Assembly (NCBI GenBank): GCA_012295275.1
Contig: CM022672.1
Span: 15,206,625-15,270,624 of the forward strand
Length of the DNA: 64,000 bases
Direction of reading: 5' to 3'
DNA from: Chrysomallon squamiferum
Lineage: Eukaryota > Mollusca > Gastropoda > Neomphalida > Peltospiridae
This document shows positions 14,901 through 26,900 of the stretch, in pieces. The notes beneath the pieces are model-generated. The model saw only the letters and a program-made list of their open reading frames with translations, was not told the origin of the DNA and ran no database searches. A program made the translations under genes and the position numbers. How positions within the stretch are numbered: the first letter of the stretch is position 1; every line of letters starts with the position of its first letter.

Positions 14901-17900
14901 AGAAGGTCATCATGGACCAGGACCCTATTCGACTGCTCTGCTCTCGTCTTTCAATGGGACAAATTCAGAATAAATAATTAAATACAAACACAATTCGTTA
15001 AGAAAAAACAGGAGAAAAAATAAATTTACTTTTAGAAATAATTTAAATTTCACTTGAGAAATATTTAATTTAAATGTTAGTTATTATTTAGTATGAAAAT
15101 CTGTAAAACTTATTGCAAATTGTAAAATTAATGAAAAATATAGATTTATATATAAATCACTTAAAAATGTAAGAAACAAAGTATTTTAATAATATTAACA
15201 TTTAAGAAATATAATAAACAAAATTAAATTTAATAAAATATTTGTTTGATGTAAAGATTGTCCCAGTATATATAATTCTACATGTACATTATAAATAAAA
15301 CTGTATGCTGAAGTTGAAACAACCTGCAACTTTAATTACAATATGGTTACAAAAATGAATATAAAACCAGTGAATTAGGATTATCTAAAGCTAATCCATA
15401 TACATACTATAATGAGTGATTTAAGGAAATACTGAATAATTCTTATAATCTTATTTATTAATTATTATTTTGATAATTACCTGAAATAAAAACAAAGTTA
15501 AATTTTTTGTACACTCTGGTGTTGTAAAGAGCCAAAAACGTGGTTCAAAAACTAAGTTTTATTTCTTTTATCTTCAGCTGCATTCTAAGGCATTTAATTT
15601 CACTGACTACAGTGGATATAAATTGCTTTCTTTTATATTTACAATTTGATAAAATGTTTCAAATGTTAAAACATTTTCAGTTTCCATTCCCAACATTTAC
15701 ATGAACAAGACCATCATTATTTTTTACCCTTCAATTTTATAGCTTTTAAACACATCAGATTTTTTTTGTCTATTTAATTATTTTAAAATAACTGTCTTAA
15801 TATCAATCAGTGGGAACAAATTAAAATATTTTTAATCACCACCAGATTGTACAACCTGAAATAAAACATCTGATTAAACATGTTATTATCAAAAACAAAG
15901 TGCAATAAATACATCTTTATATAATTTATGTATGTACATATATTAGATTTTATACAACATGTTGCAGATTATCACTCATTCACTAAAGCCTAACAACATA
16001 AACATCTACATTTATTATACATTTAATGTTCATATTGCCACTTACACAGTACTGAAGTAAAATAAACCAGATGATTAATGAATTCTTCTACAAGAGGACA
16101 AATGAATTTTACTCTTGTTTAAAAAGATGCTCGTTTTATTCAGGGAATAAAGCCCATTTTGTCAAGAAATGAATGTCAGAACATAAGACACACAATATTT
16201 TCAGAAATAATAATATAAAATCGTTTAATAAATGCAGTTATCATTTAAATAAAACACAAATTAATTAAAAAGATATAACTTGCTGAAAAAAAAAATTATA
16301 TACATAGATACACTGGTGCAAATAGCAACACATAATAAGGTGTTGAAGTTTATTTAAACTGAAACAGATTTCAGTTACTTATCTGAAAAACACATTTATA
16401 CATGGTAAAATAACAAGTAAATTAAACTGAGCTGTATATATATGTTCTAAAATAATTTTTAAAAAGTAGTAGCTGGAAATAACACATATTTACTTGTTCA
16501 ATTTAAAAAAATATATCTGTGAACTTGTTTTGATTCTATCCAAACTTATTTATGATTTATAATTTCTAGATTATTATGGCAATTAACATGGGTAAAATAG
16601 AAATTTAGAAAAAAAATGATTGTTAATGGTCAATCATTTATTTTTTATAGTTAATTATTATCTACCATTCTATTAAATCATTCATTAAATATTTTTGCTG
16701 AAACAAAAAATAGATATAAAATCAAATTTAGAGAATTATTTTACACCAGATCTAATATTAAGTACCACAAATCCCTCCATATATCCAAGAATAATAAATG
16801 CACTAAAAAAGTATAAAAGGGTAAACAAAAATATTAAAAACGTTACTTTTGTAGTAAACCATAAAAGTATTGTAATACAGTATTCAAATATGCTTGTTTT
16901 GACTGGATAAATTTAAAATATATTTACGTCTTATTTGTTGTAAATGTGACAGAAGTAGAAAGGGAACTGACTGAAGTAATTTCAAATAAATATTTACTTC
17001 TCAGTGGAGAGTTTCAGAATGAATGTTGTTTTTCAGAAAATTAATTAGTTAATTTAAAAGAACCCAACCACATTACTTTATATTTTTTATGTTTTCTAGG
17101 AAGGATCTGTGGTACGAGAATAATAATTTTTAAAAATCTTGTATATTGTTTCCATCCAGTTACCATGGACTTGGACTCTTTCCAACATACCTTTTCCTTT
17201 TGGTATGACTTTTCCTCTTTTTCTTTGCGACGCAGTTCGGAGCAGTAATCCATGAAGAGAGCTTCCCGGTCTCGCATTTTCTCAATACCCTTCATCCTTT
17301 CATCCTTGGCGTAGCGGGCAGCAAAGTCGCTGAAGGATGACCTGCAGGAATTAAGAAATAAATAAGACACGATAGAAGAATGAATTAAGAAGAAAATGAA
17401 AAAATACTAAAAACAAAATGAATGAAAAAAGACAAGGAAGGAAGGAATTAAGATGCAAATGAAAAGGATATAAAAGATAAGTGAATAAAAAAGAAATGAA
17501 AAGGGCATAAAGTAAGAATATAAAAATACAATGTCAAATCCCATGTTTTCAATGTTTGTCTTAGGAGATTTGACTTTAGTTATTTTTTAGCAAAGTATGT
17601 TGATGTGAGTGCCAATAATAAATGAATCTAGGTCACTACCCCAAAATTAACTATGAAAGTAATTAAGTGTCAATCCTATGCTTCTTTGTAAAATGATACA
17701 AAGGAGAAAATATATTTACTTCATCACATATTGAACACATTTTTAGTCTATGGTAATACAGTCGTGTTTCACATACAAGAGAATAAACTAGCTGACATAA
17801 TGTAGTAAGTCATTCTTTTACAATTAACAACAAATTATCTTTTATTTCATTTTTCTGTAGTCATTTGATGAAATCACAGGTTTTAACAGTTAACTAATAA

Positions 17901-20900
17901 TGTGCCACTAGCAAGAAGAAAAAAGGACAGCCCATCATAACATTAAGGAGACAGATACCACAACCTTTAAGATGACTGGTCAATCATAAAACCACTAAAG
18001 CACAGCAATGAAAGTTCAGTTATAAACATGACTTACTTTCCATGCAGCTTTGCTTCTTCCAGAAGCTGACGGAAAGCCTCTTTCTTCTCCCGAAGCTTGA
18101 TGTTTCTCCCTTCTCTCTTCTTCTGCTCTCTCCTTCACATACTGCTCAAAGATCTGTTTTCTTTCCCGGGATGTCAACAGCAGGTAGCGAGGATCAAACA
18201 CAATCTTATGTAGCTCCTTCTCCCAGGTGGAAAATGCGGACACCTGGAAACAGTTCAATAAACTTCCAATAAAAATTATTAAAATAATACACCCCTTCAA
18301 TTGATTTCTTAAATACAAAATCATCAGAGATAATTATGCTAAGGAAATAAAAAAACACAAGCTCCCCCAACATTTAAATAAAATTTAATAAAAAAATAAA
18401 GAATAAAAATAAAAATGGTCTCTTCCCAGTATTTTTCATAAATCCATACACCATCCAATTTACAATTTTGTACCAAAAAATAATACTATCCTCAAATGCT
18501 TATATCATGTCAAATCTTCTTCCAATTTTTTTTAAACACTGATATACACATCCTTGTATGCATTATAAAGATCTTGTACTTTCTCAGATCACACTTTATT
18601 TAGACCTTTATGTGACACGATTAAAAAGTATTTAAAAAAAATAGTCCTATAATCTATAATCCCACCTCCTTCTCTGCCAACATGTCTCTGAACTGCTTCA
18701 TTCTGATCTCCAGCGGCACAACGGCTCGCTGGCGTGCTGCCTGCACCTCGGCTTCAATGGCAGCCTCCTTACCAACGTCAATCTTCTTTGGAGTTTCTTT
18801 CTTTTCCACTTCTTTTGTCTCTTCAATTCTGGAATGAAATAAATATGGCAAAACAAAATAAGTATGCATTTAAAACAACAACAACAAAAAACCCTCAAAC
18901 AAACAATCCAAGAAAAATAAAAAATAAATTAAACTATTACGAAATAACAGTTTTCTACACTAAACTTCTGATAGAAACTGACATATAATAACTACAATAA
19001 AACAAGCAATGCAAGATGACACTCATAAGTTTCTAATACAATAAGTATTCTAGACAAATATTGAAAATGTGAATATTATTATATGTATGTACTTTCACAA
19101 ACCATACAGATTACAAACAGTGATAGTCAGTATTTCCAATAAAGCAAGTAATATTTTTATATATATAAACATACTGAATTCATCTAACAAAAGAAAATTA
19201 TTTAATAATAAGATAGAACGAAAATAACTCAAAATTATTTGAAAAAAACTTTAGGTTGTAATTAGATACCTGTCAAAACTTAATTTTTTTTTTCTATTTT
19301 TGTAATCATCTGTCTTTATGATGTTTATGAAATAATTAGATCTCATAAATATTATGAAGTGAAACAGATTTTAATCTCACTTCTTTTTCTTGGCTGCAGG
19401 TTCATCTTCTGGGGCCTTTTCTGCAGTTGTCTTCTCCGCTAAAACATCGAAAAATATTTATTAAACAATTTTAAAAAATAAAATAAATAAAGAAAGAAAG
19501 AAAAGAAATCTCTTCATATTCACTGTCATCAGTAACTTTACAACAGTCAACAAATGACCCATGTTCTGTATTGATCAGCAGTGGAATCAAATACCAATAT
19601 GCCATGATTTTAAACACAACAGTTTAATTATTAAGCCAGTAAAGAATGGGATGCAGACATTTAATTTAAAATGCATACACACAGAAAATAATTCAGCCCA
19701 CTCTCCAAATCTAACCAGCTTAAGAAGGCATTAATAAAAACTTCACATGTATTTTTATGGATCCCCTCCCCAACACTGAAATAACAGTTTATTTTCTTGT
19801 TATATTTATATTTTCTTATTTTGAAAGCCTCTATAAAAGAACTGTGTTTAACAAAGTTGTTATTATAAATAAAGCATTTTAAAACCTGGTTTGGCATCTG
19901 GTCTGTTTGCTATCAGTTTTTCAACATCAGGTCTGGACTGCAGTTCTTCAGGTTTCTCCCACACAGACATTCGCTGACTAGGATTGTAGAAGAAACATCT
20001 TCCATCTCCAGTCCAAACAACGCACCTGAAGTAGTAATTATTACCATTTTATATCACATATACACATTAACACACACACAAAATTAAATGTATAAAGAAT
20101 ACTGTAAAATAAGCAAAATTATAAACAATATACTGCCCCTCCAAAAAAAAATGTTTTTAAAAAAACCTACAATTTTATTTTCAATTTTCCTTCTGATAAA
20201 ATAACCAAACAATTCTGTACAGTGAATAAAAACATATATTTACCATGGTGTGCCTGCTACTGGGGTACTGGACACTGGTCTCTGCTTATCTGCAGCTTTT
20301 TGTTCTTCTGTTTTTGTTTCCTCCTCTTTTATTTCCTGAAGTACACGAAAGATTGGAGGGAAACAATTGCATGAACAAATGGATAAATCAATGCATAAAT
20401 GACTAGAGGAATAAATAAAAGGAATACAATAATAATTATGTGCTGCAAAGAAAAACACACAGGACGCACTTTGATTTTAAAAAAAAAATGAAAAGAAACA
20501 AAAATGTTTTAGAGCACTGGCAGAACAGATAATAAATAGGCAAATGTACTTATTTAATTTGCCAGACCAAGCAACTGCCTAACAGTACCCGAGTTAGTAA
20601 AGAATAAGACCCTGCCTGATTAGATATTGAAGCAAGCTTAAACCATATGTAAAAAGAACATCAAAATGTACTTATGATATTTCATTATAAAATTTTAAAA
20701 GCAACAATACTCACCAGAAATAACTGCTGACATAACTAACTTAAATTCAAAAGGCATCAGTAATATGTAATTAATTTATTAAAATGATTTGAACAGTTAA
20801 AAAATATATAACCAACTATTTTGTATTTTTAATATTTCTTTTAATCAATTACTATAAAACAGCAGTATAATTTAAAATAAATTTCTAATTTTCTGTTTAT

Positions 20901-23900
20901 TTTCTGTCTTGTATGTTTAAGGAAAAATACCATCTCATAATACATCATACCTTTCACCTAAGCAGTTTAAGTAATTAATATTCTTAATAAAGATAAGTTA
21001 AGCCATCAAAGTCAGACCAAATTGTAAAATACTTACTCAAATTTGAGATTTATGAAAACTTCTGTTCTATTCAGTTTAAATCTTTCAAAAACTTATTTAG
21101 AAAAAACCCACAAAAAACAAATGAAAAAACCCACAAAAAACAAGCAAACAATAAGGTGTAACAATAATTAATCTTTTATCTAGAATGAAAATTAACATGT
21201 ATGGAAAACATTAAAAAAAGAATTGTTCTTATGCTTTATTTATTGTAACACATAATTAAAAAATTGTTAAGAAAAACATTTATTAAGAAAACAATAAAAC
21301 ACTATTGTTAAATCTTGAATGCTGAAAACAATGATTTTTAATTATAAACGTTTTACTCTTTACAGCATAAAATTAGTGTTTCAAAAGACATACATTTCAT
21401 GGCAATAATGAAAAACATTGAAAATAACATCTATGAATATAATATCTACTAGGTACCAGCAGCCTAATTTTTAGTAAAGTATTTTTATATAATATGCAAG
21501 AAAATAAGTATAAAATGAAAATTGTGGAAAAAACAGCAACAAAACAAATACAAAATTGATTCAAAAGATATATGCAAATCAGTCCCACAGGTAATAAGTC
21601 CATTTTCTACCACATTTTGGCAAAGAGAAGAAAACTTCAATTGGCTACTGTAGTTTGAAAAATAAATGTAAAAAAAAGTAAAAGACTTACAATTAACAAG
21701 AGTGCTGAGGCCAGCTTGTTAAATGAACATAATGTTTTTGCAGAGTTATAAATTTATCTGTATGTTCACAATAAGCCATATTTATTCAGAACAGAATGAA
21801 GATGGTTAAGATACAGGGGTCCATTTAAAAAAATAAATAAATAATAATAATAATAATAATAATATATTTACACAAATAGCTTGATTTCACTCTAAGTATA
21901 TTTAATAATTAGTGGTTGTCAGTTAAAAAAAAATACTGAGGTGTGTGTGTGTGTGTATAAATTTTACTTAAATTTTCTTAGCTTTGTACTTGTGATTTGA
22001 CTGCAAACAAAAGCTACTTATCATCTAACCACTGTTTATATTTTCTCTGATGCAGGTAATCGACATATTACTTTCAAATGCTGAGCTTTTGTACGCCATA
22101 CTGTAGTGATGCATACTGTTTGAAAGGGTAATTGAATCGGCTTTCATTTGATTATGATTTTATAGAATTTCTTTTCAACCAAATTTAAAAAAATGTTCCA
22201 CCATGTTTAACACTCATACAATAGATTGATGAAAAACACATCAAAAACAATGATACCATTTAAAAGAACACATAATGATTTTTATTTCTAAGTATTTGTG
22301 GGTTTTTTTTCTCTGTTTTACGAAGTGATTTGGGAGTGGAGGAAAATGTAAAAAAATCTGCACTTTCCAGTCATGTACTAATGTGCTAATTAGGCTGCGG
22401 GTACTTACATCAACTTACATTAAACTGTGTTTGTAATGAGAATCTTGCTGACAGAAAACAGGAAAGTTTTAAATTACAAACCTCTTCCTTTTCTTCTTCT
22501 TTATCACTGGATTCCATAGTGGTTTCCTCTGTTGTGTTTGTTCCATTCATCTGTACTGGTTCTGGGGTGACTGCCGCCTGCAAACTGGCAAGCTTAGCTG
22601 AAATTCAAAATTCAGAAAGTTTAAATGTTATTTGTATTTTCAAGCAAAGCATATAACAGAAACAAAGAACAAAAAATTCTCACCAAACAGCAATAATATG
22701 TATATATAACATGTAATGTATATCCAAAACATATAAATACAAGTAAACAAAATAAGGATCAAAATTTGTAAGTAGTACGATCGTTTCCATTTGAGACAGT
22801 AAAAACTAACATGTTATGAAATGGTGACTCTATTAATAGAAAGAAAATATTTTTAAATAAAGACTAAAATCAGAAAAGGAAAAAGGAAACCAGTAAAACT
22901 TAATATGTAGCATACACACCTTCCCAGTCAACCAAAACTTTAGGTTTGTCCCAGGTAGATTCCATAGTTTTAGAATTGTAGTAGTAGCTTCGTCCATCTG
23001 TGTTTTTGTGTTCAGACCATTCAGCAACCTCTGGAGGTTTGGGGGGCATCTAAAAACAAAGCAATGATGAAATAAAATTTGAAAATTAGAATGCACTACA
23101 ACCTTGGCAAAGATAAAGAATAGTCATTCAGATCATTTTTATTACATTCTTTGACCAGTGGAAACTCCATTATTTCATTTACTTTATATTAGAAGACATT
23201 TCTGGTTCACAACAGTCAAAAGGTTAATAAAGCATGCTAAAAATTTGAACAGAGAATCTATTTTAATTATTATATTATAAAGTCACAGAAATTGTTTATT
23301 TTAAAAGAAGACTTAAGTATCTACATATAAATAAATGACCCATTCTTCTGCATAATTTGTTCTCATTTATTTCTGTAAATTGGTTATTCATTATTTTTAA
23401 ATCCGGTTTTAGTTTACAAATATTTTATTGTTTAACTATTTGAACTTCATGTCTTTGTTTTCAGGTACAGTCATGAAGTATGCTCCATCAAACCAAGGCT
23501 GCATTGGCAGTGACATTATTAGCTATTATTGAGAAAAACACTTCTTGTGCAGTTAAGCCACATGTACCAGTATTGACTCGTGTCTGCATTTCCTGCTTTT
23601 AATATAAAAAGAGCAAGAGTCCAAAGGGGTTAATATACAATATTATATGTTTACAAAAAATAAAATAAAATGAACACAATCTACAATTCTAGCAGCTTCA
23701 TACTTCAATATAATAAAGACAGTTGTACAAGATAAAAAACAATGTCATAATACTGTTACTATAATAATTCAGTTTAACTAACTAACCTGAATAGTGGGTG
23801 GTTTTTGTAAAGACACAGCAGACTCTCCACTCATGTCTGAGGGAGAATTCTGAGCTACAATCTGCTGGGCTGTTGGCTGGGCCATGCCCATACCAAAACC

Positions 23901-26900
23901 AGGTGGCATCCCTCCAAGAGTATAAGCTGCAGCAGGAACTGATATAAAAATACATTTTTAAGTTTCTTTATACAAAAACATTGATTTTTTACATACATAA
24001 TAAAATAATGCTAACATTTTTAAAAGTCAACAGGAATACTGTTATTACTGATCATAATATGAAATGAAAATTAAAAAATGTGTGGTTTAATTTATTGTAA
24101 GTTATTATATGACACAACTAACAAAAAGAGCTACTAAAAATAGACAAAGTACAAATACGGTTGGCCTTTAAGTGTACATATGACACTGAATATGTGTTTC
24201 AGGAAGTGTGAAGTCACATATTTTCCTACTTCTGATATATATATAAAAAATGCCTACAGTAATATGACAGTGTTTAGAGATCCATGTTTTGTTGCCAATT
24301 TATGACTGATGTCACCAGTATTTTTTCAAAATGTCTGGCTTTATGCATTTCCATGGACTGATATAATTATTCTTTATTATCAACGAAGATTACTGTAATA
24401 TTAATGAAACAATCTTATGGAAAAATATACAAAGGATTAAACCATTTATTCCTGGCATCATGGTACACTTTAATAAAAAAATGTGTTTAAATAAAATTAT
24501 TTAAAATTAACAAGACATGAATTAAAGCCTCAACAAAATATTACTTTCCAATCTAAATGTAGGAGCAGAAAAAAAAAAAAAAATCTCAAAAAAAAAACTC
24601 AACGCTAATTTAAAATTCATACAATAAAAAGACAAAGAATGCATTGTTAAAATATCCATTGACATTTATTATTAATGATTCCCACTGCCCTCTCCCCCCC
24701 CAGTAAAAAAAACAGTTGTGACAGATACCTGCACTCTGTATTTGTGATGGGTCTGCAGCTGTCTGCTGGTTTGTAGCCTGGGCTAAAATAGGGAAATATA
24801 CAAAACATCACAAAAATGTTTAACAGCTTGCCACAAATATTACTTAGAAGGAATTTGGGCGTATCAACAGGGATGTCCTTTATAACGAATTATATAATTC
24901 AAAATAAAACCAATTTTGAACTGCAGTTTTTTTAAAAATGAACTGGACTAAAAGAAAAGAAAAAAAGCAGAATACCCCACCTATAATTACCAAAAAAAAA
25001 AAAAAGAAAAAAAAAAAGGCCAACCTGACAAATAAAATAAACAAACATTAGCAATTCATTATAAATTAAAAAATATATACACCTATATCATTACAAGAAT
25101 TTGTTCTTTAGACATCAGCAAATCAGATATACAAATAATAAAATGTCTAATGGCTTCATATATAATTTGAACAATTTATTTAAATTTAAACACACCTTGT
25201 GCCACTGCTGCCTGTGCAGCTGTTGTTGGCCCAGCTGTTGTGGTTGCAATGCCGGTAGCTGCTTGGGCTGCCATGGCTTCTACTTCTGACTGAGTCATAA
25301 TTTTAGCATTCTCTGGTTTACTCCAGGCTGACTCTCTTGTCCGTGCATTGTAATAGTAAACCTGAAAATATTAGTCAATACTGAAAAATCAGACCTGAGA
25401 GAGAAAAAAAAGTTACCCTAAAACTACACCTGTTCCAAAAATCCCAGAATCCTAGTTAAAAACATAATAAATAAGATCAAAACTGTCAGTTTACATTTAA
25501 AAAAACTGAAAGAAGAAGAAATAAAAAAACAGGTTATTAAGGTTATAAACACAAAATGTATTAAGATAGAAGCAAAAAGTGTTACTGAAAAGATTTCACT
25601 CATACCTCCTAACAATATTTGTATATAAAATACATTTATTACTGCAAATGTTTATTTAATGTGAACTAATTTTACAATTAAAGGTTGAACATAACAAATT
25701 AATTTCATACCGTTTCCAAAATTCATGAAGAAACAGACCTAGCAGCACATGCCCTGCATGTCACAGGTTCCAACTGATAAATTAGCATCCAGGAATTTTT
25801 TTATATTTCACTTCATGTATGATCATAATATAGAACAAATTTTACAAAGCAAGAAACTGACAAAAAGGGTGTACGCTACTGGGAAGAAGAAATAAAACAA
25901 AACAACAACAACAAAAAAAAAAAAAAAAAAAAACCAAGTGCAGGTGAAACCATGCTTAAAACTGCAGTCTCTTATATTTAAATGAATCTACTGCACTAAC
26001 CTTGCCTTCTGCTGTCTTGGTCTCTACCCACAATTCTGGTTCTCCAGGACCGCCAGCTGCGCCAGGATTCTGCATGAAGCCTGGTGGTGGAATGGCAAAA
26101 TTTGGTGGTGGCATTCCTGGTGGTGGCATATTTGGAGGTGGCATCATTGGAGGACGCTGAAATAATTAGTTATCAAAATTGTGAAGAAGAATGTTAAAGA
26201 AAAATACATGTAAATACTTTCAGCTTCTTACAGTAATGTAAAAATAAGAAAAGTATTTATCTAGACACTGAATCCATAATCGTAGTATTTTTCTTTCCTT
26301 CTTGTTGACGTTTAAACACTAATACACATTAAGATATTATTTTCCAAAGAAAATAATATAAAAAGAGGTCTTATAATATATAAAATGTTACATTATAGTT
26401 GTATGCTTTCTATTAAACTATACTCATCAATAATTTAATTACTCTTCAAGTCTAAAGTGGGAATATCTAAAACAACTATTTCTTTTTCATTACCATTCCT
26501 GGAGGGGGAATTCCAGGAGGCATGCCTGGAGGTGGTGGCATTCCTTGTGGATGCTGATTTGACATTCCTGGAGGCATTCCTTGGTTTGGTCCTGGTGGTC
26601 CATGCATCCCAGGATGGCCATAGTTTGGATCAAATAGTGGCCGACCAAAGGGAGGTCCTCTTGGTCCAGGGCCACCTCTCATACCAGGTGGTGGTGGACC
26701 TCGCATTCCTGGTCCAGGTAGCCCTCTCATGCCAGGACCAGGTGGTCCTCGATAACGAGGTGGTCCCCTGGGTCCTCCAAAAGGTGGTCCACCCCTTGAA
26801 AACATGCAACAAAGATGTATAAATTTTCCAACATAACGAAGTTGTTTTTTAATATACATACAAATTTAAAATACCATTAATTATTTGTAACTGGTTATCT

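Noticed and set aside
26457-26822. Plus-strand 121-residue frame opposite TCERG1 exon 2, and plus frames opposite exon 1
   Set aside because: Shadows of Gly/Pro-rich coding exons; the minus-strand reading matches TCERG1 with correct splice sites.
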